From Arabidopsis thaliana (lineage: Eukaryota > Streptophyta > Magnoliopsida > Brassicales > Brassicaceae): 64,000 nt of DNA. The first letter of the stretch is position 1, and each line of letters opens with the position of its first letter. The DNA is taken from the NCBI RefSeq assembly GCF_000001735.4, contig NC_003071.7:1065001-1129000 (forward strand), read 5' to 3'. The notes below the pieces were generated by a model. That model was given only the letters and a program-made list of their open reading frames with translations, had not been told where the DNA came from and searched no databases. The translations under genes were made by a program, and so were the position numbers. This document shows, one piece after another, positions 34,070 to 46,487 of the stretch.

Positions 34070-35202
34070 ATGGAGACGCCGAACGATTTGGTGAAAGAAG
34101 AGAAGAGACAAGGAGCTTCTGAAAATCAAGATTGGTCCAAGCTTTGTCCTGATCTTTTGCGACCGATCCTGGAAAGCTTGAGCTCTATTGATTTTCATCG
34201 AGCAAAAACCGTTTGTTCAGATTGGTATTCCGTTTGGAAAACATGCGTGAGTCAGTCTCTGCGTCCATGGCAGGTCACATACCTTAACGTTGTTTGATCA
34301 CAAAGAAGACGAAAGTTTCAAAACAAGAGTCCTCCGTCGTCGCTTGAACGGAAGATATTGTATGGCTAGCTCCGGGAATTGTCTCCTACTGGTAGATTCT
34401 GGTCTCGATTTCTATATTTTGAACCTGTTAACGATCAAAACGATCAAGATTCCATCTATTAGACGAAAGGGCTGTAGGGAACACTCTTTAACGACGACAA
34501 CGAAGAATGCAAAACAACAGCTGTTCTGTGGATAAACGAGAGAACAAAGGATTATTTCGTTGCTTGGATTAATTTTTCAAACAGAAATACTTGTTCTCAC
34601 TCAAGAAAGGATATGATTCGAAGTGGAATCAAAACAGTGGAAGTATTTTCGATATGGCTTATAAGAACAGCAAGCTTTATCTGTATACTTTGGATCATCA
34701 CATCAAGATTTATGATTTCTCTGGAGATTCTCCCAAAGAAGAAGGATTGACAAACCCGTATTCGAATCATCCATTTCGCTTCGATGAGAAACCGCAGGAA
34801 TACATTTGGAAGAGGAAAATAGTGATTGCAGAATCAGGAGAGGTTCTTAAAATCTGAGCTTAAAAAAACGGAAACAAAAGGAGACTAATGAAGAGGAACT
34901 TTTGTTTTACATCTTTAAGATGAATCTTGAAAGTGGCAAATGGGAGAGAGTGCATTCTATTGGAGATGATGAATGAGATGTTGATCTTTGGTCATGGGGT
35001 TACAATGAGAGCACAAGTTCATGATGTTGGTGATGGAATCAAGAGGGATTCAATCTGTTTCGTTGAAGATGATCTTTGGCCGGATTTTGATCGTCCTTCA
35101 AATTGCGGTATCTTCAATCTTGCCACAAGTAGAATAACATGGCCTAAGAGATACGGTGTTTACATAGATCAAAAACAATGGTTTCTTCCAGGATTTGCTT
35201 AG
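34070..35202 (+). pseudogene. F-box/DUF295 pseudogene with several frameshifts
   Basis: The F-box part is good (METPNDLVKEEKRQG, DWSKLCPDLLRPILE, VCSDWYSVWKTC, LRPWQVTY) but runs to TGA at 34295. The frame resumes at TLTLFDHKEDESF and reads SSGNCLLLVDSGLDFYILN. It shifts again before AVLWINERTKDYFVAW, once more before LFSLKKGYDS, meets TGA at about 34855, and has an apparent four-base insertion near 34968 (GDDE then stop) before MLIFGHGVTMRAQ and the normal end QWFLPGFA. Compared with the intact gene at 14639 there are at least four frameshifts and one nonsense codon. I recall an annotated F-box gene here (At2g03610); any expressed product would be a short F-box fragment. Confidence 0.75.
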
Positions 35203-35488
35203 TCTTTGTTTCACTAATGCATGTTCTTCCAAAGTTTAAGGATGACGGTTCAATTTTCTTCTCTGTCTTATTTTTTCACTAGTTTGAATTTGCTTCGACA
35301 TAGAATGTGATGGTGTCTTCTGTGTTTTGCTTTTCTTTCTCTTAAACTTATTTCTTATCATTAATCTTAAACACATCCAGTTGTTTCACTATAGAGGTTA
35401 AGCCTAAGCTCAGCAAAAGACATTAGTTGTTCATCTTTACATTAGAAGCTACTACATGCGTCTTCTTCTTCTTCTCTAACATAAGTTT

Positions 35489-37168
35489 TCAGAGAGGGAA
35501 TACTTTCTTGTGCTTGAAGTATAACACAAAACCAAAATACAAAAAACCGCATCCAATACCTGTTATCAGTAAAACATACTGGAAAGTCGTCGGATTCTGG
35601 AAAACAGAGTCTTGCAAATTCATCCCGAAGACAGCGGTTACAGCGGCAAAAATAGCTGCCACAAAGGTTGCCGCGGTGAGAAGCAGTTGAAACTGAATCA
35701 ACTGATTCTGCACATTCCCCTACAAAAACATGGACAAAGTCAGAGACCCAAAGAGAAACAAGAACATGATTACGAGACTTGATTTTGTCTGTCCTTACCA
35801 GCTTAATGTTGATCAGATCCTCTGTATCATCTATATACTCTTTCAGCTGCAAACACAAGAACATGATCAAAATGATGAAACAACATGTAGTTGAGTTTAA
35901 AAGAAAGATTAAGAAGAATCTAACCGATGATAATTTGCTCAGAGTGTTATCAACAACGACAAAGTAAGCTTCTAGTAACATCTCTAGTTGATCAATGTTC
36001 TCTCCGATGCTAGAGGAGCTTAACAAGCTTTTATGTGAGCCAACAATGCTGCTAAAGGCTCTTTGAAGCTTCCCAAAGTTTCCACTTGTTGAGCCCACAG
36101 GTGAAACCGGCGCAGACTTCGAAACTATTCCAGAAGATTCAAAGTCCTCACCAATGTTATCTTCTAGCTCCTCTGACGCATGAGCTTCAGCTCTTTCTTT
36201 TTTCTCAGTCAAATACATCTCAGCCATGTCATCATCATCATCCATTAAATGCTCTATTTCATCACAAACCTGCAAGTTTTGACCTCCAAAATCAAATTAT
36301 GGTAGTAGGGCTTTTTCAAATTTGAAGAGTCTTTTGTGTTCACCTTCTGAACTTTCTGTGTTAAGGTAAGAAGACGACCTTTTAGCCTGCGCACGTGTTC
36401 TAGATTAAGGGTGCTGATGTTTGTGGCTAGTTCATCAAGAACGGGATACACCTCCATCTCAAGCTCATTCACCTAAAAATCACGTTCACCAAAACTTTTG
36501 AGCTTAACAATTAGCTTAAAGTCATGCAATAAATCATATAGAAGAATGATGAAGAGAATGTGGCATACCTGTGCATCTAAAGACAAGCAAGATAGTTCCA
36601 AAACCAGCTCCAACGCTTTAAATTCAAATGGCAAATCATCTAAAACCAAACACATATAACAGTTTCATCAGCAATCTAATCTATATCATAACTCCAGACC
36701 ACCAAAGCTATACCAAAACCACTGACCTTTAACATTTAGGTTGTGGTTTGATTGAAGGCGTTTACACAGTTCCGACTGGTACTGAACAACAGATGCATCT
36801 CGAGCATTCATGAGAATGACCTCTTCAGCTGTGATAATACACCTGATCTTCTCAAGACTGACAACTATCGCTCTCTCACGCCCCAAAATACTCGAGGGAT
36901 AGATAAACAAAGGGTCAAGGAGTCTCAAATCCCTGGATGGTAAGGAACAACGCTTCATTATAGTCGCCTTGTCGAGCTCCAAAACCGCAGAGTTCCCATC
37001 TTGATCAATTTTCACCCAAGAACGACTAGATTGACCTCTCTTCTTAAGACCAGAAAAAGGATGCCCACGGTTAGTTTGTCCTTCGAAATTAACCGGTCTA
37101 CCAATTTTTTGAGAAGATATGAAATCCGGAAGATTAGAAGCGGAAAATGGATCTAGTTGTTCTCCCAT
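35489..37168 (-). CDS. MRS2-5: Magnesium transporter MRS2-5 (MGT3), 421 aa
   Basis: Six exons on the minus strand: 37168-36727, 36639-36569, 36472-36344, 36269-35925, 35846-35799, 35719-35489. CorA/MRS2/ALR-type Mg2+ channel. The N-terminal cytosolic part carries long charged helices (LSLDAQ, NELEMEVYPVLDEL, LKGRLLTLTQKVQK). An acidic stretch with five Asp in a row follows about residue 220. Two C-terminal membrane helices flank the signature GMN (residues 377-379), which forms the selectivity filter and is intact here. Family members assemble as pentamers; the plant one is usually placed in the vacuolar membrane. The start MGEQLDPFSAS is the first ATG of the open exon. It is convergent with the F-box pseudogene and divergent from the Ser-rich gene at 38205. 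Confidence 0.95.
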
Positions 37169-38204
37169 GTTTGCTCAATCCTCTCTTCCTTACAATTTAC
37201 TAATGCATCAGAATCAAACTCTCACCATTCAAATGAACAGTTTCCAGTGAAACAGAAGGAGTCCAAGTAAACCTTTGGCCACAGTTTACAACCTGAAAAC
37301 AACAAAATTTGACATGAAACTCAAATTCAATTTCTTCATATGATCTCTCTTGAAGAACCAACGAACCTGAGAAATTCACAGAACAAAAGACAATACTTTT
37401 CTAAATGGTGGAAGCTGCATCAAATTATCAAGAATAACTTCGTGTTTAAGTTCTTAAGACACTAAAACGAAGAAAAGTCACAAAATTTGCAGTTAAAGAA
37501 GATCCAATTCTCAGATTCAGTATCTTAATTCTAAGAATTCGATCCGTTAAAACTATCCAATACAAATCACACCGATCAATTAGGTCTACAGTATCCATAT
37601 CCAATTCCAAATACATACCCGAAAAAAGCAAAGAATCCTAAAAAGGAAGAAACTTTCAAAGACCATGTTACAGTAAAGGGAAATACAAACCCTAGATTCC
37701 ATAAAAACGTTACCTTTCGTTTACAAGCTTTCACTTTCCCCAAACAGTAAACAGAAGAGGAAGAAGATGAACAATGATGCTTTTTTTTTTGTTCTAGTAT
37801 CTGAAGCCACGTGTTAAAAGTCAAGGCGTTTATCTATTGGATAGAACACGGTTTCTTAAATAGACCGTAACACAGAGGATCATTTATAAAACAGAACAGA
37901 TAAGAAGACATGGCGCGAAATGCAGCCATGGTTTTGTTAGTTAAAGTTCCGAACTTTACGAGATACCTTTCGTTCTGTTTATCTCCAGACAACGAACCAA
38001 ACCCTAGATCCCCTTTTCCTCATCTTAATTTTTTTCTTTCTTCCTTCATTCTCTCTAGCAAGAAAAAGAAACGAAATTTCACAACTTCACTCATCAGGCT
38101 CTGGTCAAATCGATTTCAAGGTATGTTTTTTGATGTTATATTTGTTCGAATAGCCCGAGAAATTGCTTAAAATGATGCATTGATGATTGCTTCTCCAGGT
38201 GTTT
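37169..38204. other. Divergent promoter region between MRS2-5 and the Ser-rich gene
   Basis: Contains leaders of both genes. On the plus side a leader intron is likely, with donor at about 38119 (CAAG/GTATGTT) and acceptor TTCTCCAG at 38191-38198, six bases before the next start codon. Confidence 0.5.
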
Positions 38205-39230
38205 ATGGAGTCTAAACATGAAGAACATGTGTTATCCAAACAAAAACATGATCAAGATGTAAACAAAAAAGGTTCATTAGACGACGAAAATGGAGATGTT
38301 GAGCATAAAACGATACCTTTACAAGAAACAGAAACTGTAATTATTAACTCAGAATCACATTCAAGATTATCGTCGTCTTCGTCATCTTCGTCTTCTTCTT
38401 CTTCGTATTTATCGCCACCGAAAGATCTACCTGAAGAGGTACTAAAAGAATCATTGAATGATCCGGAGATTTCTTCACCACCTGTTCAAGTAATGGATAG
38501 AGATAACAACGGAAAATATGACCCGAATAGGATTCCATCTTCGGTTTTCGAGAGAAGCAAATCGAATGTGCCAGCTGAATGGAGCTGCACTTCGAATGAA
38601 TCTCTCTTCAGTATTCATTTAGGAAACAATAGTTTCACTGGTTATGGTGGTGATTTGATGAAATCAGGTGAACTTTATAAATCCGGTGAGTTACTTGCGT
38701 ATAGTCCTGGACTTCCTATGCCGCCTGTACCAGGATCGGAACCAAAACCCGTAGTCGAAGAACCGAAAGTTGTTGAATCAGATAAGGAAGAGAAAGTTGT
38801 ACTAGTAGAAGAAACACATACATCATCATCAGATGAAGAAGAAGGGAAAAGAGAAAGCCATGAGAAAGAACAACATCCTGCTGTTTCTTGGAAAACTCCT
38901 ACAACTTCTTACCGTTCTAACCGAAGCTCAAACAGCGCGCACTCCTTCTCTTTCCCAATGTAAATACACTCCATCCATGACCATGGCTGACAAACATTTC
39001 CTCCCCTCGGTTTTAATGAAAGTTTCTTGCTTTGCTTTTTTGGTTTTTACAGTTTGGCTGGAGCTGCAAGTGATTCAAGAAAGGTAGAAACGGAGAAACA
39101 GAAGGAACAAGCAAATCAGTCACAAGAGTCACAAAAACCAGTAGCAGATGCAACAAATCAGAAGCAGTCAATGTGTAGGTGCTTCTCATGTTTTCCTCAA
39201 TGTCCGTGGTGTTGTTCTTCTTGTTCTTGA
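38205..39230 (+). CDS. Ser-rich protein with Cys-rich C-terminus, 310 aa
   Basis: Two exons: 38205-38959 and 39053-39230 (GT-AG). I do not recognise a characterised family. The protein is polar and largely disordered-looking: Lys/Glu/Asp-rich N-terminus (MESKHEEHVLSKQKHDQ), a run of twelve Ser near residue 65, a Pro-rich patch (PGLPMPPVPGSEPKP), acidic stretches, and a middle block SNVPAEWSCTSNESLFSIHL with a GNNSFTGYGG that looks conserved rather than low-complexity. The last 19 residues hold seven Cys (CRCFSCFPQCPWCCSSCS), which could be S-acylated for membrane attachment. I recall it as At2g03630, an unknown. The upstream ATG at 38187 lies in the leader intron. Confidence 0.8.
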
Positions 39231-39524
39231 TTCTGTTTTGATGTTTGATTAGACAAAAACAAAAGTTGTGGAGTTTATCTCCTGTAAAGAAAGTATGTAG
39301 GTCATTAGAACCTTAAATCAATTCGATTTTGTTCTCTGCTTTGTTCATGAGAAGATACAGAGATCAAAGAGTGAAGAAAAATGTTCTAGATTTATCCCCA
39401 AACAATATCACAAATCGAAAAGATCAACACCTAAGATATCCACGGAAACAAAAATTTGTTTTAACATCGCCTACAACCTCAGATTCTCAACCATGAGCAA
39501 AGCTTAGAAGAAGAAAAAACTAAT
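39231..39524. other. Convergent 3' spacer
   Basis: Shared 3' flank of the Ser-rich gene (plus) and the NTF2-RRM gene (minus). Nothing else was seen. Confidence 0.4.
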
Positions 39525-41418
39525 CTAGTTTTTGGCCTCAGTATTGCCATGGCCATTGTTCTGGTATGCTTTACCATCCCCATTAGACTCACTGTTCCGT
39601 CTCCCATAGCCTCGTCCTCCATTGACGCCACTGCCCCTAGGTTTGTATCCATCACGTCTGAAACCATCCTCATTTTTATAACCACTGTTGTTTCTTGTAG
39701 AGACTCTGTTGCCATTTTGATTGTTACCTCCTGCATAATCCAGAAAAAGTAAGATTAGGATTTTGTTTTTACATTTAATTAAAGTTACAATCTTTGAGAC
39801 AACAATGCCTTTCAGAAACTTGCCTCGCTTTTCTTCTATAGATGCTCTTCGGTTTCCGATTCTGATTGGTGATTCCCTGTGAGCCTAGAGTTGTGCATTT
39901 GGAGATCAGATAACAAGAACTTCAAATTACATTATAGCCGAGAGTTTGATATGCAAACAAAAACATACCTGAAAGACATTTTTTACTGCTTCACCATTTT
40001 CGAATGCCACAAACCCAATACAGTTCTTTTTTTCCTGAAAATTCACAGATTTTTAAGCGTGTGATTGAACCAGTTATAAGGTTTTTCAAACTTTGCAAAT
40101 AATTTTTTTGTAGATCATTGAAAGAATAACTAACCGGGTAACTTCTGACTTGGATACCATCCTTTCTAATAGCTCCAAAACTTTTAAATGTTTCATAAAG
40201 TTGCTCAATAGTCGCATCCATAGGCAAGTTTGCAACAAATATGGAACTACCCTGAGCTGATACGTGAAAAACAAATAATCAAATGAGACAAAAGCAAGTA
40301 GAAGAATTTTCAAATTCATTGTTTTTAACTATTAAACAATGAATAACCAACCTTGTGGTTTAATGCTTTCAGCAGAAGCCTGTTTACGAATTGGGGAAGG
40401 AGCTTTGCGCTCCGGAGCAGCAACCGGTTTTTCGACAGGTTTACGCTTGACCGGCGAGGCTTTAACCTGTAAAGTACCAGCGCTTTGAGCCAGAGATTGA
40501 ACCTGTAAGTTTGAAATCACACCAACAGATTAGAGGATATTATACGATAAAAACTAAGCACAAAGGAGGAGACTTACAATTAATGCAAACGATTTCTTGG
40601 GAACCTCCTCTTGAAGTTTTGCTTCAGCAGCTTTAGGTAAGCTACTGTTTTCATTCACAACTTTCTCCTCAGGGACTTTCGCATGTCCGTTTGGTATGGC
40701 ACTTGCTGGCTTCGTCACCGTAGTTTTAGCTTCAGTAGGGACAATAACCGCCTCTACACTTTCATTTGCAGGCTCTGCTAATCAAAACCATTACCACATG
40801 AATCAAAACAATGTCAAGGTGGTGAATATTTTCAGATTCTTGAAACCATTGGTAAAACGACTTACCAGTGATAGCATTTGTTGACTGACTCTCCTCAACC
40901 TCCTTGGTAGCTTCTGGTTCAACAAACTCATCAGACACATACCTAAAGGTATCATTCAGCACAAAGTAGCTTCCATTCCGCGACACAAGAAAGAAACTCT
41001 GAGAAAATTTCCTCCTTCCTCCATCGTTCCCGATCACTAAACCCGTGACTAGAGTTACAACACCATTCTTTAAAGTTGATTGAGAATCAGCAGTTAGAAT
41101 CTCGATCCTTGAGCTTTTGTAGTCAATGGACATTATCTGATCATTAATCCCCTGCAAACACGATGAAACATTCGTCGAATCAATACTAACAACAATAATT
41201 CAATGAGACATACTATGAAAGTGGCTAAAGGAACTTACTTTCAAGGATTTGATAGTAACTATCTCACCATCGAGACCAGGCCGTGAAATCATACTATCCT
41301 CGAGATAGAATTTGTGTACTTCCGAGGTTGAATCATAAAGGTGGTTATAGTATTCTTGAACAAACCCATTGCCTACAAATTGTGGATCTACTGAGGGAGC
41401 GTTTGATTCAGGTGTCAT
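39525..41418 (-). CDS. NTF2-like plus RRM protein (G3BP-like), 423 aa
   Basis: Eight exons on the minus strand: 41418-41239, 41151-40866, 40777-40578, 40502-40352, 40256-40135, 40034-39969, 39884-39824, 39730-39525. An NTF2 domain (about residues 14-131, VGNGFVQEYYNHLYDS to YFVLNDTFRYV) is followed by an acidic/Pro/Lys linker. An RRM follows, with RNP2 (SIFVANLP) near residue 275 and RNP1 (CIGFVAFE) near 318, then an Asn/Gly/Arg-rich tail with GGRGYGRR. This order is that of Ras-GAP SH3-binding protein (G3BP/Rasputin), which nucleates cytoplasmic stress granules; plant members act in stress and RNA handling. The seventh intron (39823-39731) uses a GC donor (CGAG/GCAAGTT) and a normal AG acceptor; no usable GT is nearby. 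Its upstream DNA is tandemly duplicated. Confidence 0.92.
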
Positions 41419-41818
41419 CTCTGCAATTTCTCTAAGACAGTCTCAAGCAAAATCGAATCAAACAAAAATTCACAAGAGCTCCAATCTGCATAACTTAGAA
41501 TTGTACTATGTGGATCTAACTTTATAGTACGAAATCTATTAGCTTATTGTAATTGCAAGTACACATAGTTGGTTTCTCCAGATATTATATATGTAAGGTT
41601 TGAACTGAACTTCCATAGATCTATAACTAGTCGAGTTTGAGAAATTGAAAGGTATAAACTTTGCTCCAATACAAAGATGGATTGAGAGATTGGAAAATAA
41701 GGTATGAAGTATGAAGCAGAAGCAATTACCTGATAAATTGGAGAAGACAGGAGAATCAATCGCAATTAGAGTGAAGGAGAGAAGGAAGGTGAAGAAACGA
41801 GTTTACTTGTGGTGTTTA

Positions 41819-43360
41819 TATATGGCTTCTAGGGTTTTTTTTACAGACAAACTCCGACCAGAATTGGGAATTTGGTTTTGGCCTCTCTTTTTTTTTGCTT
41901 ATGCTTTTTTTTTGTTTTTTTTGCAACTTTTTGGATATTTTTTCAATAATATTTTGTCACGTAATCATATCCTGTTTACAATTTAGTGAGGATTTTTATT
42001 TGATTTGATTAGTTGTTCTTCTAATTTCCAAATCCTAATTAGTTTTTTTTTATTATTATTATTATTGGTTTGGGATTTTTGAATATTGTTCATAAATAAT
42101 AACAAATATTATTTTGGTTTCGGAAAAAGAACAAGATGATTGGATGGATTTGGATTTAGTTTTGGACTAATATCATAGAATTTTATAGGTCTTTGATTTT
42201 GATTCGAACGGTTAATTTGGTTTTGGTTACTTGATTTTTCGGGGTTTTTGGAAAATAAAGCATTTCCTAAAACGAATTGACTAATAATTCGCTTTGTTCA
42301 GTTCGAACATGGTTTATTCAATTTTTTTGGTCTGATCACTAATCAACCAAACAACAAGTTAACAACAATGACGCATAAATTATGAATACAAAAACAACTC
42401 GGTAGCAAACCTTAATCATCATGATTCATGATACAAAAAATACATAAGTTGTTCTAAAAGAACATGTCACTTGACAAATGACAAAGTACCAATAATCCAT
42501 TTTGCCTCAGTTCTTATAAGTGTATTTGGTATGTTGTCACTATTTTGTAGACGCTAAAAGAGAAAGAGTTTGTTGTACAAAATATATAAACAGAAAATAT
42601 ATATGGCTTCTAAGATTTTTTTATAAAGACAAACTCCGACCAGAATTGAGAATTTGGTTTTGGCCTTTTTTCTTATTCTTTTTTTTTTGCAATTTTTTGG
42701 ATATCTTTTCAATAATATTTTGTCACGTAATCATATTATGTACACCATGTTTACAATTTAGTGAGGATTTTAATTTGATTTGATTAATTCTTTTTTTATT
42801 TCCAAATCATAATTAGTTTTTTTCTTCTTTTTATTGATTTGGGACTTTTGAATATTGTTCACAAACAATAACAAATAATTTATCGGTTTCAAAAACGAAA
42901 AAAAATGATTGGATGGATTTGGATTAATAACATAAAATTTTATAGGCATGCAATTTTGATCCGAAAAAGTTAATTCTGTTTCCGTTACTTGATTTTTGTT
43001 TTTTTTGGAAAATGAACTTTTTCTAAAACGAACCGATTAATAATTCGCTTTGGTTCAGTTCAAACATGGTTTATTCAGTTTTTTTGGTCTGATCACTAAA
43101 CGAATGTAAAATCAACCAAACAAAAAGACGCATCAATTATTAATACAACAACAACTTAGTAGCGAACCTTAATCATCGTGATATATACAAAAGATACATA
43201 AGTTGTTCCAAAAAACATGTAACTTGACACAAATGACAAACTACCAATGATCCATTCTGCCTAAGTTCTTACAGGTCCATTTGGTATGTTGTCATTGTTT
43301 TGTCGATGCCAAAAGAGAAAGAGTTAGTTATACAAAATAAATAAAGAGAAAAGACAAGCC
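41819..43360. repeat. Tandem duplication of about 0.77 kb upstream of the NTF2-RRM gene
   Basis: Copy 1 (about 41819-42598) and copy 2 (about 42599-43360) share in order TATGGCTTCTARGRTTTTTT, ACAAACTCCGACCAGAATTG, TGTCACGTAATCATAT, TTTTGGTCTGATCACTAA, ATACATAAGTTGTTC and GCCAAAAGAGAAAGAGTT-like blocks. They differ by point changes and small indels. The pair begins about 400 bases upstream of the start codon, so it probably includes promoter DNA. Confidence 0.85.
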
Positions 43361-43689
43361 TTTAAGCCGCTTAAAAATCTTAATGCATTTGTCACCTTGT
43401 CTGTTGTGAAAGAAAATAAAAATATATTACTGATTAAAAGAAAAGGCTCTCACAGGTAAATGAATGACAAAAAAATATATCAAATATACCTCAATTTTCA
43501 ACTCCACGTCAATGAGCAACTAATGATTGTGTATGAGTACTCTCAGAAGCTACACAAGGCAAATAAAATGTAGTTGAGTCTATAGATATAAAAATAACAA
43601 CAAAAAAAAACTGAAAGATAGAGAGAAAATGAGTACTTAAAGACTCATAAAACTTTAATTCTTCGAACATCTGAATCAGGTTTGCTAAC

Positions 43690-45412
43690 TTCTCAACTAA
43701 TGATATTCATGAGCCATTGCTGAATGCAAATCAATGATTCAACCATGAGTGGTGACAAGCAACTTCAGAAAGGATCCAAAATACGACCACTAGTGTTGAA
43801 TGCAGACTCTAAATTGAGAAAGGAGACATGTATGACAAGCACATCTCTTGTTAATTCTGCAAAGATTGCAATTTAGAACTATTCCTCCTCCACCATCTTA
43901 AGACATCATAATCCAATCTCAAACCACTTGTAATTCTTAGCACATATTTTTCAAGCAGGTAAATGTCAAGTTCCTTACTAGATTCTATATTTGTAGTCTC
44001 TGCTACCATCTTAGTGTACAAAGAGTCCATCATCTCATAACCATCATCATTAGATTATACCAAATAGAGGATGTCACTTATTTAAATGTTGAAGAGGAAA
44101 GAATGCAATTAAAAAAGATTTTCAGAAACTTAACTAACATTTGCACTTCATCCCAGCTAACTAGCAGAAGATGGAGGACCAACATGTTTGCCATCATTAT
44201 CATCATCAGCATCATCATCTTCATTCTTTTCTATAACTTATCTTCAGCCAACATCTTATCAAATGCACCTCTAAACGTGATTGCAACTGTGAGCATAAGA
44301 TAAGTCGAATTCCACCTAGTAACAACATCTAGACATAAGTTTTATTTACTTACATTTCATGCCTCAACCCTAGATTTAAAGATTTGAGTCTTTCACTCGA
44401 TGACCTCACATACTTGATTGCATTTTGGATAGCCATTATATTATGATTAGCTTTACATATCCCATCTTTGACTATCAGGTTTAAAATATGAGCGCACCAA
44501 CGCATATGAATATACTCACCACTTTGAACTAATGCATCTAGAACTCTCACCATCAAATCCTCTGTGAATAACCGTAAAGCTTTGCCATTTCCCTTTGCAT
44601 TTATCTACACTCATTGTGAAGACTTTCTTGATGCCCAATTCATCTAGACAGCCAATCAAAAGTGATGCAATGATATATCATTTGTGATCAATGACATGCT
44701 TGAAGCTAATGATCCATTTCTGTAATTTCCAATATTTATCAATCTAGTAAGCTGTCACCACCATGTAACTACAAGAAGTTGTGGTAGCTACCCAATATCT
44801 GTTACCAATGACACTCTCTGTTTATCCTTATCAAACAACTTCTTCAAAGAATTTTTCTCTTGGAAAAACATTCCATAACAATCTGAAGTGGATGTCTTCC
44901 TACAATGAACCATGTACATGAGAGATTGTTGGCACAAAATCTCCTAAACCTTTCAAATTCCACAAATGAAAAAGGTAACTCATTAAGCATTATCATCTCA
45001 TTCACAGATCTTCTAAACAACCCTTTATCATACTTGATTGTTATCATTACACCACTGTTATCTCGAGCTAAAACTTTTTGACTATCACTTTCTTCATACA
45101 CCTTGGATAACTTGAACCATCTGATGTGATTGGTCATTGCACTTGTTCAAGTTTTGACTATGTCACACTATATCTCTGTGCCACAGTATCGACAGTTGCT
45201 TACAGATATATTGTCTTCCTTTTAAATAAAATGCTTCCACACAGATGCTCTATGAGCTGGGTTTTTTCCTCGGTTTTGTTGAAATAATCGAACTTGATAT
45301 CTGAGATTTTGTTATTTTTTCTCCAACAAAAGAGGTATGTGGACCATCTTCTCCATCAATCTCTTCACTAAGAATGCCATCATTGTTGTTTTCTAATGAA
45401 TTAGAAGCCATC
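43690..45412 (-). pseudogene. hAT-family transposase relic
   Basis: Minus-strand pieces occur in the right order for a BED-hAT transposase. At the start (45412) is MASNSLENNNDGILSEEIDG. Next is a BED zinc finger with two stops (SVWKHF, CRYCG, TSAMTNHI, about 45125-45240), then a middle region (MIMLNELPFSFVEFERFRRF at 45000-44930) and RWCAHILNLIVKDG (about 44480). The C-terminal dimerisation domain reads ELDIYLLEKYVLR, YDVLRWWRRNSSK, LTRDVLVIHVSFLNLESAFN, and TSGRILDPF followed by a stop (about 44000-43720). Many stops and shifts separate the parts. Terminal repeats and the 8-base duplication were not found. Confidence 0.85.
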
Positions 45413-46390
45413 TGAGAATTAAAAGAACAAACAATTATATTAGACAAACACATAATCAAGGACAAAATTACATAATCAAATGAAGAACAACACATATTAA
45501 AAAGTTAACAACTAGAAAAATACAAAATAAAATGAGGAACAACAATTTTAAAAAATAATCTTTAATCTCTTTATCAAGGACGATATGTGAATCTATGACT
45601 CTTAAAAAGAATAATGATGATTTAACGTTCATAAACTAAATTCTACATAAAGTTAGAGAGACATATATTACTGTTCGTCAAATTAGCTTAGACATTCAAA
45701 CAAGGAGTTAAAGAATCTGCGATCTCATAATCGTTTCAAGACAGAAGAACTTATAGTGAAAAATGATGATGATTTGAACCAAAAATATCGAAGAAACAGA
45801 TGATATAGATCAAAGCTGCTTTTCTCGGATTCGCAGTCTGAGAGGGAGAGAGAGAAAGATTAGGTTAGCGTTTCTGTTTAACAGCTAATTACTCGGTCTA
45901 ACATTTGTATACTTAGTGTTAATTATACAGTCTTGTTGGAGAGATTTTGACACTAAATTTGGTTGTTTTGGTGTCACGTTGAGATGACCTTAAAATTGTT
46001 TATATACCATTTTTGTTTGATTTTTATGCCTTTTCATTTTGTGGTATTTGTTATTATTTAATTTATTGTCAAAATACATTTTATTTGATATTTTTAAATG
46101 GTTTACAATATAATGGACTGAGACCGCCTAACAAGATGGTTGTAGATATTTAAAACAAATAAAACAAAAAGGCCGCAAGGCCCACAACCCAACAAAGAAA
46201 TCGAGGCCCAAAATGGTTGTAGAAATTTGGTTTAGCTATCAAAAGGTTCAAGCGGCTGACAATAGAATTTGTTGTCTGTCCAAAACAAACTACCATAAGC
46301 TTATATTGCCACGAGTACTCATTCGGTATTTTTTTTAATATTCCTATTAAGATTTAAGCTGTAAATAAAAATAAATTAATACAATTCAGA
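45413..46390. other. Spacer right of the hAT relic
   Basis: May include the 5' end of the hAT element. No terminus could be fixed and no gene was seen. Confidence 0.35.
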
Positions 46391-46487
46391 TCAAATGAAA
46401 TATTAAACATGAGCACAAAAAACAAAGTTATGACACTACTTACTAGGCTTGTCAATTTGAAGCAAAGCCCGAACGTCTCGCCCTAAA

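Noticed and set aside
35442-36275. 277-codon minus-strand open frame as a separate gene
   Set aside because: It reads through introns of MRS2-5; the spliced model gives the full 421-residue transporter.
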